From Myxococcales bacterium (GTDB lineage Bacteria > Myxococcota_A > Polyangia > Polyangiales > Polyangiaceae), in NCBI GenBank assembly GCA_903642325.1, contig CAHJWM010000012.1:1-64000 (forward strand): a DNA stretch of 64,000 bases. Direction: 5' to 3'. Positions 17,523 to 26,718 of this stretch are shown here, piece after piece. The notes beneath the pieces are model-generated. The model had not been told where the DNA came from. It saw only the letters and a program-made list of their open reading frames with translations, and did no database searches. The translations under genes and the position numbers were made by a program. Position 1 is the stretch's first letter, and each line of letters starts with the position of its first letter.

Positions 17523-18917
17523 TCAAGACGCGAGCGAGGCGGTGATGTTGCCCGGGTGCGCTAACGGAAGCGTGACTACGAAGCGCGTGCCCGCTCCGAG
17601 CTCACTGTCGACGGCGATGGTTCCGTGGTGGGCCTCCACGATGCGGCGCACCACGGCAAGCCCTAGGCCTACGCCGCCGGTCGAGCGCGCCCGGCTCGGG
17701 TCGCTCCGAAAAAATGGCTCGAAAATCCGCTGCTGATCCAGAGGCGAGATGCCGATGCCACGGTCTTTCACGGCGACCACCAAGTGCGCGCCGTCTTCGG
17801 CTTTGCGCGCGCTCAGCAGAACGGGGCCTTCCGAGAACTTGCGCGCGTTGTCCAACAGGTTGTCGAACACGCGACGCAAGACTGGGTCGGCATCGAGGGC
17901 CGGCAGGTCGTTCGGCATGTCGGTCTCGAGCGTGCGATCCGGGTACCGTACCAAAAATCGAGCGGCCGCAGCCTCGATCAGCGTCCGACCCGAAATGCTT
18001 TCGAAGTGCAAGGGCGGGAGCGCGTCCCCGGCTGAATCGCGTGCCAAGTCCAAGCGCGCGGCGCTCATCACATCGTCGAGTAGGTGCTCGAGCTCTGCGA
18101 GGTCCTCTCCGATGTCCGTCAGGTAACTGCTGGCCTTGTCGTGAGCTCCGTCCGTCACCAGCTCGAGCGCAAGCCGAATGCGTGCTAGCGGCGTGCGCAG
18201 CTCGTGCGAAATGTTGGCGAGCAGCTCTTTTTCCGAACGACGGAGCGCAGCAATGCGGTCGGCCATGTCGTCGAACGCACGTGCCAGTGCGCCGATCTCG
18301 TCCCGTCGGCGAGAGCGGACGCGAGCACTCAAATCCCCCGCGCCAAAGCGGCGTACCAACTTCGACAGCCCCGCCAACGGCGCGGTTACGGAGCGCGCGA
18401 GCGGGATCGATACGACGGCCAAGACCAACAGCGCGACGGCGAACTGCTTCAGCATCAAGCTAATCGGCCACTCCGGCGCGCGGTAGCGGAACAGTGCGTA
18501 GCGCGCTGGTCGGCTGCCGTTGGCAGGCTCCATGACCTGCCCCCAGCCGCGGCCGAATACGTTCCGCTCACGTTGCAGCCGCTCGAGGTCCGGCCCCGTC
18601 ACCGGCGGCAGAGGCGGCGCGCCGTTGCTCGCCAATAGCCGCCAATTCGAATCATATACCGACAAATCGATGCCAACGCGTTTCCTCAAGTCGCGGAGCT
18701 CTGCCTTGAGCTCTTCCGGATGATCGGCGAGCCCACACATGTGCCAGGCGATCCAGGTGGAGCTCGGGCGTGCGGGGCCGTCCAACGCCGGCCGCAGCGA
18801 ATAGCGACCCACGAGAAACGCCGCGCCCGACGCGAGCACAATCATCAACACGCCGTAAAGGTAGACGCGGAGCACGATCCGCGACGGAACTCGTTCGCGG
18901 GGACGGCGGTCCTTCAA
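17523..18917 (-). CDS. Sensor histidine kinase, HAMP-containing, EnvZ/CpxA-like
   Basis: 464 residues: TM1 (about 15-37), a periplasmic sensor of some 115 residues, TM2 (about 154-174), HAMP (about 174-227), and the kinase core. The H-box is SHELRTPLAR with phospho-acceptor H238. The ATP site is intact: N-box DNLLDNARKF, G1 DRGIGIS, F-box PFFRSD, G2 GGVGLGLA. It is transcribed after the response-regulator gene with a 4-base overlap and is divergent from an efflux operon that the pair likely controls, as with CpxAR and other envelope-stress systems (inference). The periplasmic part carries no metal-binding cluster that would name the signal. Confidence 0.92.
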   Translation of the reverse strand: MKDRRPRERVPSRIVLRVYLYGVLMIVLASGAAFLVGRYSLRPALDGPARPSSTWIAWHMCGLADHPEELKAELRDLRKRVGIDLSVYDSNWRLLASNGAPPLPPVTGPDLERLQRERNVFGRGWGQVMEPANGSRPARYALFRYRAPEWPISLMLKQFAVALLVLAVVSIPLARSVTAPLAGLSKLVRRFGAGDLSARVRSRRRDEIGALARAFDDMADRIAALRRSEKELLANISHELRTPLARIRLALELVTDGAHDKASSYLTDIGEDLAELEHLLDDVMSAARLDLARDSAGDALPPLHFESISGRTLIEAAAARFLVRYPDRTLETDMPNDLPALDADPVLRRVFDNLLDNARKFSEGPVLLSARKAEDGAHLVVAVKDRGIGISPLDQQRIFEPFFRSDPSRARSTGGVGLGLAVVRRIVEAHHGTIAVDSELGAGTRFVVTLPLAHPGNITASLAS

Positions 18918-19618
18918 ACCGATTCCTCGGCCACGAGCATGTAGCCGCTGCCCCGCACGGTCTTGAGTAGGCGGGGATGCCGCGGGTCGTCGCCGAGCTT
19001 CTGCCTCAAGCGCGAGATGCGCACGTCCACCGAGCGGTCGAACGCTTCTTCCGCGTTGCCCTTGGCCAGGTCGAGCAGGCGCTCGCGTGTCAGCACCTTA
19101 CCGGCGTTCTCCGCCAAAGCCCGCAAGAGCGCGAACTCGTACGAAGTGAGCGCCAAGACTTGACCGTCCAGCGTCGCGCGCAGGCTGGCGCTGTCCACGA
19201 GCACGCGACCGACACGGACTTCGCGAGCGCGAGGGCCGGCGCGGCCCTCTGCGCGCCGCACGACCGCTTGAATGCGCGCGAGCAACTCGCGCGCCGAAAA
19301 CGGTTTCGTGACGTAATCGTCCGCGCCGAGCTCTAGGCCCAGCACGCGATCGGCGACGTCGACGCGGGCCGTCACGGCGATGATCGGCACGTGCGAATGC
19401 TCACGGATTTCACGACACACGTCGAAGCCGCTCTTACCCGGCAACATCAGATCGAGCACGACAGCGTCGAATTCCGGTCGAAGGGCTTCACGTGTGGCAG
19501 CGAGGCCGTCACTGACGAGCGTCACGTCGAAGCCGTGCTGTTCGAGGTAATCACGGGTCAAGCGTCCGATTTTGGCGTCGTCTTCGACGACTAAAATCTT
19601 GAGCCGTGCTCCTTCCAT
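18914..19618 (-). CDS. OmpR-family response regulator
   Basis: 234 residues: receiver domain (about 5-120) with the acidic pair in VVEDD, phospho-acceptor D56 in VLDLMLP and the switch Lys in VTKPFS, then a winged-helix DNA-binding domain (about 135-232; SYEFALLRALAENAGKVLTRERLL, VDVRISRLRQKLGD, TVRGSGYML). ATG 19618 is chosen because upstream codons (to 19696) have no receiver-domain homology and run into the opposite gene's promoter. It is the first gene of a two-gene operon with the sensor kinase. The target site may be the inverted repeat at 19686-19702. Confidence 0.93.
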   Translation of the reverse strand: MEGARLKILVVEDDAKIGRLTRDYLEQHGFDVTLVSDGLAATREALRPEFDAVVLDLMLPGKSGFDVCREIREHSHVPIIAVTARVDVADRVLGLELGADDYVTKPFSARELLARIQAVVRRAEGRAGPRAREVRVGRVLVDSASLRATLDGQVLALTSYEFALLRALAENAGKVLTRERLLDLAKGNAEEAFDRSVDVRISRLRQKLGDDPRHPRLLKTVRGSGYMLVAEESV

Positions 19619-19685
19619 GCGCTTCGAGCTTACACGACCGCCACAGGGTGGGCCGAGCCAAACACAAATAGACACATTAGAGATA

Positions 19686-19702
19686 CCGTTACGCATTAAC
19701 GG
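19686..19702. promoter_or_regulatory. Inverted repeat between response regulator and efflux operon (candidate operator)
   Basis: CCGTTA-CGCAT-TAACGG is a perfect 6-bp inverted repeat with a 5-base spacer. It is 68 bases from the regulator ATG and 26 bases from the ATG of the membrane-fusion gene. One site could serve both directions, which would fit self-regulation of the two-component system. Confidence 0.35.
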
Positions 19703-19727
19703 CGCCTTAGGCTACACGCAATCGAGC

Positions 19728-21032
19728 ATGACCGGGAGACCCGACGGAACTGCCATATTGGCTGAAACGAAATCACGGCGGAGGCGCGCTCGATTATACC
19801 AAGTCATCGGCTTGTTGCTGCTAGCCGCGGGCGTGGCGGCGGCCGTGCTCTTCTGGCGGGGCAGAACCGCAAAGAGCAAAGTCGTGCGTTACGTGACGGC
19901 GCAGGCCAAAGTCGGAGATCTGAAAGAAACCATCACGGCCACGGGCACACTAAAGGGTCTGGATTCAGTGGATGTGGGGGCGCAGATTTCGGGCAAGCTC
20001 ACCAAAATTTACGTCGATTTCAACGACCACGTCGCGGTCGGCCAAGTGCTCGCCGAGATCGACACCACGTCCGCGCAGTCGAAGATCGATCAGTCGCATG
20101 CACAGGTGAATGCCGCCGATGCTTCATTGTCCTTGGCCAAAGCCACGCAAGCCCAAACCAAAGCGCAGTACGCACGCTCCGTGGACCTGTCGGCCAAGGG
20201 CCTGATCTCCAGCAAGGATTTGGACTCCGCCAAGGCGGACGCCGATCGCGCCGCCGCGAGCATCACGTCGGCGATGGCGCAAGCCACGCTTGCCCGCGCG
20301 TCCTTGAAGGACGCCGAGACCCAGCTTTCGTACGCGGTGATTCGCTCACCCATCGACGGCATCGTGCTGTCGCGCCTAGTCGAGCCGGGCCAGACCGTGG
20401 CCGCGTCCATGTCTGCGCCGGTGCTGTTCACGATCGCCCGCGACCTGACTCAACTTCGGCTGTACGTAGATATCGACGAAGCGGACGTGGGCAAAGTCAA
20501 GGAAGGACAGGCCGCAACCTTCCTCGTCGATGCCTGGAACGGCCATAGTTTCCCTTCGAAGGTGGTGTCCGTACACAACTTACCGACTACGGGGCAGACC
20601 GTCGTCACTTATCAAGCGGTGCTGACCGTCGACAACAGCGAGCGGTTGCTTCGACCGGGCATGACCGCGACCGCCACCATCACCACCGACGAGCGCAAAG
20701 GCGCACTGCTCGTTCCGAACGCGGCGCTCCGCTTCAGCCCGCCCGCTGTCTCCTCGCCGAAAGCCGGCATTCCGTTCATCAATGGCGGCATGCCCGGCGG
20801 GCCCCGTACGGGCGGTGGCAGCGGCGCCAGCGTCCGCACGAAAACCGCAGCGAACAAGAAGATCATCACCGCCGCCGATGCGCAGGGTCTGGTTTACATC
20901 CTGAAGGACAACCAGCCGCAGCGCACGGTCGTCTCGATTGCGGGCTCCGACGGGGAACGCACGGAGATCAAAAGTGGGCTCAGCGCGGGCACCAACGTCG
21001 TTACGGACATCGACCAAAGGAAGACCGAGTGA
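19728..21032 (+). CDS. MacA-like periplasmic membrane-fusion protein (efflux adaptor)
   Basis: 434 residues: one N-terminal membrane anchor (about 22-44), then the adaptor order of beta-barrel/lipoyl/hairpin domains. The first lipoyl half is near VGAQISGKLTKIYVDFNDHV, the coiled-coil hairpin near residues 120-215 is Ala/Ser/Gln-rich, and the second lipoyl half is YAVIRSPIDGIVLSRLVEPG. These are typical of MacA/RND-type adaptors that join an inner-membrane transporter to a TolC channel. A low-complexity Gly/Pro stretch (GGMPGGPRTGGGSGA) interrupts the C-terminal domain. ATG 19728 is preferred to 19572, which would lie inside the regulator gene. It heads a four-gene operon. Confidence 0.9.
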   Translation: MTGRPDGTAILAETKSRRRRARLYQVIGLLLLAAGVAAAVLFWRGRTAKSKVVRYVTAQAKVGDLKETITATGTLKGLDSVDVGAQISGKLTKIYVDFNDHVAVGQVLAEIDTTSAQSKIDQSHAQVNAADASLSLAKATQAQTKAQYARSVDLSAKGLISSKDLDSAKADADRAAASITSAMAQATLARASLKDAETQLSYAVIRSPIDGIVLSRLVEPGQTVAASMSAPVLFTIARDLTQLRLYVDIDEADVGKVKEGQAATFLVDAWNGHSFPSKVVSVHNLPTTGQTVVTYQAVLTVDNSERLLRPGMTATATITTDERKGALLVPNAALRFSPPAVSSPKAGIPFINGGMPGGPRTGGGSGASVRTKTAANKKIITAADAQGLVYILKDNQPQRTVVSIAGSDGERTEIKSGLSAGTNVVTDIDQRKTE

Positions 21033-21760
21033 TGTCCGCGCCTTCGGTGCAAACGGCGAACGGCGAAGCCATCATCGAATTGCGAGGAGTCAAAAAAGTG
21101 TACGGCGAAGGCGAATCCGAGGTCCGCGCTTTGGCAGGCATCGACTTCGACATCGCGCGTGGCGACTTCGTGGCCATCATGGGGACGAGCGGCTCGGGCA
21201 AGTCGACCTGTATGAACATATTGGGCTGCTTGGACGTGCCAACGGCTGGCAGTTATCGTTTGGCCGGCGTGACCACCACCGATCTGCACGGCGACGGCCT
21301 GACCCTGCTGCGCCGCCACTACATCGGATTCGTATTTCAGGGCTTCAATCTGCTGTCTCGTACGAGCGCTTTGGAAAATGTAGAGCTCCCCCTAGTGTAT
21401 CGGCGGGTAGCCGCGCGCGAGCGGCGCACGGCCGCGCTACGCTCTCTCGAGCTGGTCGGGCTTTCGGATCGCGCCGACCACACTCCCCAGGAGCTTTCCG
21501 GCGGCCAGCAGCAGAGGGTAGCCATCGCGCGCGCGCTGGTCACCGATCCGGAGCTTTTGCTCGCGGACGAGCCGACGGGTAATCTCGATTCTGCGCGCAC
21601 CCAGGAGATCATGAACCTACTCGTCGACCTGAACAGGAAACGCGGGATCACCATCGTGATGGTCACGCACGAGCCGGATGTGGCCGCCTATGCGAACCGC
21701 GTGGTGGTTTTCCGTGACGGGCTGATCGTGGAAGATTCCCGGCCCGGACGAGCCCACTGA
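21032..21760 (+). CDS. MacB/LolD-type ABC ATPase
   Basis: 242 residues with all ABC motifs: Walker A GTSGSGKST, Q-loop FVFQGFN, signature LSGGQQQR, Walker B LLLADEP, H-loop VTHEP. The subfamily is the one paired with FtsX/MacB permeases, which act as mechanical pumps for periplasmic substrates, not as membrane-spanning importers. In Escherichia coli the ATPase and permease are one MacB protein; here they are two genes. The ATG overlaps the adaptor stop as TGATG; the same junction recurs at the next gene. Confidence 0.93.
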   Translation: MSAPSVQTANGEAIIELRGVKKVYGEGESEVRALAGIDFDIARGDFVAIMGTSGSGKSTCMNILGCLDVPTAGSYRLAGVTTTDLHGDGLTLLRRHYIGFVFQGFNLLSRTSALENVELPLVYRRVAARERRTAALRSLELVGLSDRADHTPQELSGGQQQRVAIARALVTDPELLLADEPTGNLDSARTQEIMNLLVDLNRKRGITIVMVTHEPDVAAYANRVVVFRDGLIVEDSRPGRAH

Positions 21761-22965
21761 TGTTTCTCCAGACCGTGCTCATGGCGCTGCGCGAAATTCG
21801 TCGCAACACGCTGCGCTCGGTGCTCACCATGCTCGGTGTGGTGATCGGCGTGGGCGCGGTGATAGCGCTGGTTTCCGTCGGGCGCGGCGCCACGCAAAAG
21901 GTGACGGCGGACATCGGCAAGCTGGGCAAAAACCTGCTCATGGTGAGCGCCGGCGCGCGGGTGAAGGGCGGAGCCTCCTCCGCGGCGCAGTCGCTGAATA
22001 TGGCAGATATGCAGGCCATCGCCCGCGAGATTTCGGGCGTGCACGCGGTAGCGCCCGGTTCCTCGAGTCAGCAGCAGGTCATTTACGGAAACAAGAACGC
22101 AAGCACCTCGATCACGGGCACCGACAACAACTTCTTCGAGGTGCGGGGCTACGCCATCGAAAAGGGCCGCCAATTTACGGAGGCGGAGGCGCAATCCGGG
22201 GTTCCGGTGTGCGTGATCGGAGCCACCGTCAAGACGGAGCTTTTCGCGACCACCGACCCACTCGGAGCACAAGTGCGAGTCGGTAAAATCTCGTGTCAAA
22301 TCATCGGCACGTTGGTTTCGAAAGGCACCGCGGGCATGGGTCAGGATCAAGATGACTTGATGCTGATGCCGCTCGCGACGTTCCAGCGGCGAATCACCGG
22401 CAACAACGACATTTCTCTGATCTTGGTCTCGGCCGAAGAAGGGCTAGATACGTCGATCGTAGCCGAGAGCATTCGTGCCTTGCTACGCCAACGCCGCCAC
22501 CGGCCGGTCGGCTCGGATGACGACTTCAACGTGCGGGACATGGCGGAGATCGCCGACACCGTCACGAGCACCACCACGGCCCTGACCGCTCTCTTGGGTG
22601 CCATTGCCGCGGTCAGCCTGCTCGTCGGCGGCATCGGGATCATGAACATCATGTTGGTCTCGGTGACGGAGCGCACTCGCGAGATAGGTATTCGATTGGC
22701 GATCGGCGCATTCGCGGGCGAAGTCATGATGCAGTTCCTGCTGGAGGCGATCGTGCTCTCGACGTTGGGCGGCATCATCGGTGTGGTGTTGGGCCTGATC
22801 GGATCGTTTTTCGCGGCGCGTGCGCTCTCGTTACCGTTCGTGATCCCTCCGGAGATCGTAGGGCTGGCGTTCGCTTTTTCGGCTTTGGTCGGCGTGCTCT
22901 TCGGCTATCTGCCGGCGCGAAAAGCCGCGCAACTCAATCCCATCGAGGCATTGCGGCATGAGTGA
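21760..22965 (+). CDS. MacB-type ABC permease (FtsX/MacB_PCD family)
   Basis: 401 residues with four membrane helices: one after the N-terminal amphipathic piece MALREIRRNTLRSVLTMLG, a periplasmic MacB_PCD domain (about 45-260), and three at the C-terminus, including SLLVGGIGIMNIMLVSVTER and the terminal GYLPARKAAQLNPIEALRHE, a strong family signature. It works with the ATPase encoded just upstream (TGATG junction), the adaptor and the TolC-like channel to expel toxins, peptides or siderophores. The substrate cannot be inferred here. Confidence 0.93.
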   Translation: MFLQTVLMALREIRRNTLRSVLTMLGVVIGVGAVIALVSVGRGATQKVTADIGKLGKNLLMVSAGARVKGGASSAAQSLNMADMQAIAREISGVHAVAPGSSSQQQVIYGNKNASTSITGTDNNFFEVRGYAIEKGRQFTEAEAQSGVPVCVIGATVKTELFATTDPLGAQVRVGKISCQIIGTLVSKGTAGMGQDQDDLMLMPLATFQRRITGNNDISLILVSAEEGLDTSIVAESIRALLRQRRHRPVGSDDDFNVRDMAEIADTVTSTTTALTALLGAIAAVSLLVGGIGIMNIMLVSVTERTREIGIRLAIGAFAGEVMMQFLLEAIVLSTLGGIIGVVLGLIGSFFAARALSLPFVIPPEIVGLAFAFSALVGVLFGYLPARKAAQLNPIEALRHE

Positions 22966-24517
22966 GCTGCGAGACAAACGCGCGCGCCTTTGGTGCGCCA
23001 CTCTGTGCTTGTGCACGGCTGCCGCCAACCGCGCTTCAGGGCAGGAAGCAAACGCGCTCAGCAGCCAAAGCGCGGTCGAGATCGCGATCAAGAACAACCC
23101 CGACTTGCATATCGCTCTCCTGCAAGAGACGCAGGCACGCTATGCTGTGACGGCAGAGGAAGCGCTTTATGACCCCGTCTTCGGCGCCGACGTGAGCTAC
23201 AACCATAGCCGTAATCCCAGCGCGAACGGCGCCAACGCCACGACCGTGAGCGGCAGTGACGTGGCCGCGGCAGACGTCAGCCTCAGCAAAGGTTTTTACA
23301 CCGGCACGGTGCTACGGGCGAGCCTGTCGGGTCAGCGACAAGTACGCAGCGCACTGCCCATCAACTCGGTCGGAGGCACGAACGCATTCGGTCCGTTTTA
23401 CTTACTGGCTGGTCAATTAGCGCTGACGCAGCCGTTCCTGCGAGGGGCAGGTAGCGCGTTAGGGCTCGAGAGCTTGCGTGTCGCGCGCTTGAACCGCACC
23501 GCCGCTGCTCTCGCAACGCAGCAGACCGGCAGTCAGATTCTTCATGACGTGCTCGTAGACTACTGGGAATTGTGGTTTGCGACAGAGGCCGTGCGCATCG
23601 ACGAAGCGTCGCGCGATTTGGCCAAATCTCAGCAACTACAGGCCGAAGAACAGGTGAAAAGCGGCACGTTGGCCAAGGTCGACGCCCTGCCGTTCGCGAC
23701 CCAGACCGCCCAACAAGACGGCGCGCTCGACACGGCCGTGACCACCGTTCGGCAAAGAGCGCTCGCGCTTTCGCTAGCTATTGGCCGGGCCGAGGACACC
23801 GGACCCGAGCTCACCGCCATCGACACGCCACCAGACGTGCCGATCGACGAGGTGGACGAACGCGCGATCACCGAAGCGCTCGCCGCCTCGTACCAGTTCA
23901 AGCAAGCGCAGGCCAATCTGCAGATTTCGCAGTATCAAGCGAGGATTGCTGGCGACGCGCTGCGCTCGCGGCTCGACTTCACCGCCTCCGTAACCGCGCA
24001 GGGCCTGGGTAATCACGAGGCGTCCCCGGCCTTGAGTCAGTTCGGCCGCCTGGAGGCGGTGAGCGCGCAGGTTGCTCTGGCCTTCGAGACCCCTGTCACG
24101 AGCACGCGCCGCAACGCGGAGATCGAGAGCGCTCTGCTCAGCACGCACATCGCAGAAAAACAGATCGAGAGTCTACGTCAACAGACCCGACACGCGATCG
24201 AGCTCACTATTTCTCAACGCAATGCCGCCAAACGGCGTCTGGAATTTGCCTTGCTCACCGAGAAGGTCTCCCACGATCAAGCAGAAGGCGTACAAGGCAA
24301 GTTTCTCGCCGGCACCGTGCTGGCGATCGAAGTGCAAAAAGCCAACAACGACTATCAGTCAGCGCAGCTGGCGGTGCAGCGCGCCAGGGTGGACCTAGTC
24401 GTGTCCGAGCTCGATCTGCTGAATTATCGCGGCAAGTTGCTCGATCGCTATGCCGACCTCCTCAAGAGCTACCAGCCCACGGCGGTGATCTTGCAAGGTG
24501 CCAGCGATCCGATGTGA
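22958..24517 (+). CDS. TolC-family outer-membrane channel
   Basis: 519 residues with a signal peptide (cleavage near ASGQEA) and two OEP repeats of long helices; each begins with the family pattern of AVEIAIKNNPDLHIAL or its counterpart near AITEALAASYQFKQAQANL. It provides the exit duct of the upstream MacAB-like transporter. The start overlaps the permease stop by 8 bases, so the four genes form one coupled operon. No further gene of the system follows. Confidence 0.9.
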   Translation: MSELRDKRARLWCATLCLCTAAANRASGQEANALSSQSAVEIAIKNNPDLHIALLQETQARYAVTAEEALYDPVFGADVSYNHSRNPSANGANATTVSGSDVAAADVSLSKGFYTGTVLRASLSGQRQVRSALPINSVGGTNAFGPFYLLAGQLALTQPFLRGAGSALGLESLRVARLNRTAAALATQQTGSQILHDVLVDYWELWFATEAVRIDEASRDLAKSQQLQAEEQVKSGTLAKVDALPFATQTAQQDGALDTAVTTVRQRALALSLAIGRAEDTGPELTAIDTPPDVPIDEVDERAITEALAASYQFKQAQANLQISQYQARIAGDALRSRLDFTASVTAQGLGNHEASPALSQFGRLEAVSAQVALAFETPVTSTRRNAEIESALLSTHIAEKQIESLRQQTRHAIELTISQRNAAKRRLEFALLTEKVSHDQAEGVQGKFLAGTVLAIEVQKANNDYQSAQLAVQRARVDLVVSELDLLNYRGKLLDRYADLLKSYQPTAVILQGASDPM

Positions 24518-24622
24518 CGACCGCGCACAACATGCCTAGCCACCTCGGGAGCTTGCCTCGCACGGCGGTGAGCGACGGCGATTCTTTGGTCTGTGGCCCG
24601 TGGGCCCGCTACACTTGCACTG

Positions 24623-26089
24623 ATGCCCCGCGTGCCCGAAAAGCCGACTATCGGTGCCCAGAGCCCGGCCGGAGCTGAAGAGCGGAGCACCCGCGTCAGG
24701 TCCGTGAGCCCTTCGTTCTCACCGCGCTTCGTGAGCGGTTCGGAGATCGAGGTCGAAGAGCGGGACCACTCGGGCCCCGTGTCGAGCCGCCGACCGGCGT
24801 ACGCGGCAGGCCTGATCGTGGCCGATAAATACGAGCTACTGCGCCCCCTGGCGGCGGGCGGCATGGGCGAGATTTGGGTGGCTCATCACTTGAGCTTGGA
24901 CATCGACGTGGCCGTGAAATTCATCGGTGATGTCGGCGCTCTGGAGACCCGCTTCGCCGAACGGTTGCTGGAAGAAGCGCGCAACACGGCGAGGCTCGGG
25001 CATCCTGCCATCGTTCGTGCGCTCGATTTCGGCCATACCGAGCGCGGCGATCCCTTCATCGTGCTCGAGCTACTAGAAGGCGAAGATCTGGCGACGCGGC
25101 TCGACCGTTCCGGCCCGCTGCCAGCGGAACAGGCCGTCACGCTGCTGCTGCCCGTCGCCCACGCCCTGAGCACCGTGCATGACAGCGGCATCGTGCACCG
25201 TGACATCAAGCCGGAGAATGTGTTTTTAACCAGCGTCGAGCTCGGCGTGCAAGCCAAGCTCTTGGACTTCGGGATCTCGCGCAAGACCGATCGCGCGCGC
25301 CGGCTGACGGTGCGAGACACCGCCCTCGGCACACCCGATTACATGTCCCCAGAACAAGCTCGCGGCGAAACGAGCGGCGAGCACACCGATCAATGGAGCT
25401 TCTGCGTGGTGTTGTACGAAGCCCTCACCCAGCGCCGGCCGTTCGAAGCGGACAACTACAATGCGCTGCTGCGCAGTATCATCGAAGATGCGCCGAGGGC
25501 CCTCGCTGCCTCTGGTCTGGACGAGCCTGACCTTTGGCAGATCTTAGCCCGCGGCTTGGCCAAGGCGCCAAGCGACCGCTTCACGTCGATCCGCGAGCTA
25601 GGCGAAGCACTCGCCCTCTGGTTGCTTGCTCGTGGGGTACAGGAGGACTCCGTGGGCACGTCTTTGCGGCGCGTCTGGATCCGTGAGCCGCCTTCCACGA
25701 TGACGGTGTCCGGCGACGGGCTCGAGCCGGTCGAGGTAGGCTCCGGGCCGGCCGTGGCCGCGCTCGAGCGAGCTTCGACGCAAGTGCAGGGACCGAGCGC
25801 GCTCACGTCGAAAGATGCGCCGATCTCGGTTCGTATTCGTGTCGCCGACCGCGACGCACATCGGGGAATCGTCGAGGCGTTGGAACAGGCACTGGATGCG
25901 GGGCCTCGCGCCCGCCATTCCGCGCCGGATTTGGCCGCTTTGGCCGACTTGCATCGCGGCGGCGACCCCGAAGATTTGTTCCGCCGCGAGGCGCAGCGCC
26001 GTGCCGTGATTACGGTAGTGTCGATTGCTTGCCTCGCGTTCGGTTTGGCCTTGGCGATCTTGATTGGCACGGGTGTGTTCGTTTGGTAG
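24623..26089 (+). CDS. Ser/Thr protein kinase with C-terminal membrane anchor
   Basis: 488 residues. A disordered N-terminal stretch of about 65 residues is followed by a Hanks-type kinase domain (about 69-335): glycine loop LAAGGMGEIW, VAVKF lysine, catalytic HRDIKPEN (H192, D194), DFG and activation segment GTPDYMSPEQARG. All residues needed for activity are there. A 130-residue linker leads to one membrane helix (about 465-485) and a very short tail, with no extracytoplasmic sensor, so it is tethered rather than receptor-like. Start ATG 24623 is chosen over GTG 24593; neither has a strong ribosome-binding site. Substrate unknown. Confidence 0.92.
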   Translation: MPRVPEKPTIGAQSPAGAEERSTRVRSVSPSFSPRFVSGSEIEVEERDHSGPVSSRRPAYAAGLIVADKYELLRPLAAGGMGEIWVAHHLSLDIDVAVKFIGDVGALETRFAERLLEEARNTARLGHPAIVRALDFGHTERGDPFIVLELLEGEDLATRLDRSGPLPAEQAVTLLLPVAHALSTVHDSGIVHRDIKPENVFLTSVELGVQAKLLDFGISRKTDRARRLTVRDTALGTPDYMSPEQARGETSGEHTDQWSFCVVLYEALTQRRPFEADNYNALLRSIIEDAPRALAASGLDEPDLWQILARGLAKAPSDRFTSIRELGEALALWLLARGVQEDSVGTSLRRVWIREPPSTMTVSGDGLEPVEVGSGPAVAALERASTQVQGPSALTSKDAPISVRIRVADRDAHRGIVEALEQALDAGPRARHSAPDLAALADLHRGGDPEDLFRREAQRRAVITVVSIACLAFGLALAILIGTGVFVW

Positions 26090-26107
26090 GCGGGCTAAGC
26101 TTGGGCC

Positions 26108-26581
26108 ATGACCGTGACCATTCGAGCCGCGGAACAGCGTGATCTCGCCGCGATCGCCGAGCTTGCGGGCAAGCTCGTCCGTCAACACCATGCCTTCGAT
26201 GACGCGCGGTTCATGCTGGTCCCGAACGTGGAGGCCGGCTACGCGCGCTTCTTCGCAGGCGAGCTGTCCCATGACGAAACCCTGATTCTAATCGCCGAGC
26301 TCGCGGGTAACGTCGTCGGCTATGCATACGCCCGGCTCGAGCCGAGGGACTGGAACAATTTGCTCGATGCGTGCGGCGCCCTGCACGATATTTATGTGGC
26401 GGAGAGCGCGCGCCGGCAGGGCGTGGCTCGGCGCTTGGTGGAGGCGGTGCGGGAGCGCTTGAAAGTGAAAGGCGCGCCGCGCCTAGTCCTTCATACGGCT
26501 ACTAAAAATGAAGGCGCCCGAAAGCTGTTTTCCGCCCTCGGTTTTAGGGAAACGATGATCGAGCTGACGAGTGAGCTGTGA
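26108..26581 (+). CDS. GNAT-family N-acetyltransferase
   Basis: 157 residues, the normal length for a single GNAT domain. The acetyl-CoA pyrophosphate loop is ARRQGVARRLVEAV (R/QxxGxA pattern), preceded by the beta-4 strand LHDIYVAESA and followed by ATKNEGARKLFSALGFRET, the usual C-terminal GNAT signature. It likely acetylates an amine on a small molecule or a protein N-terminus. It begins 18 bases after the kinase stop, so the two are probably co-transcribed. Confidence 0.88.
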   Translation: MTVTIRAAEQRDLAAIAELAGKLVRQHHAFDDARFMLVPNVEAGYARFFAGELSHDETLILIAELAGNVVGYAYARLEPRDWNNLLDACGALHDIYVAESARRQGVARRLVEAVRERLKVKGAPRLVLHTATKNEGARKLFSALGFRETMIELTSEL

Positions 26582-26718
26582 CTGCACCGAGCGTGCTTTC
26601 CGAAACGCATGTGAAACATTCCAGCGGTTGCGCCGAAAGAGTCGCAGCAGTAGATGGAACGCCCCTTCGGTGATTTCCGTGCCGAAAATGCCACGTACCA
26701 GGTCAAGAGGAAAAAAAA

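Noticed and set aside
26582-26597. Sigma54-like CTGCAC-N5-GTGCT element before glnN
   Set aside because: It lacks the invariant GG of the -24 element and lies right after the GNAT stop, more than 120 bases from the glnN start. Not convincing without activator sites.
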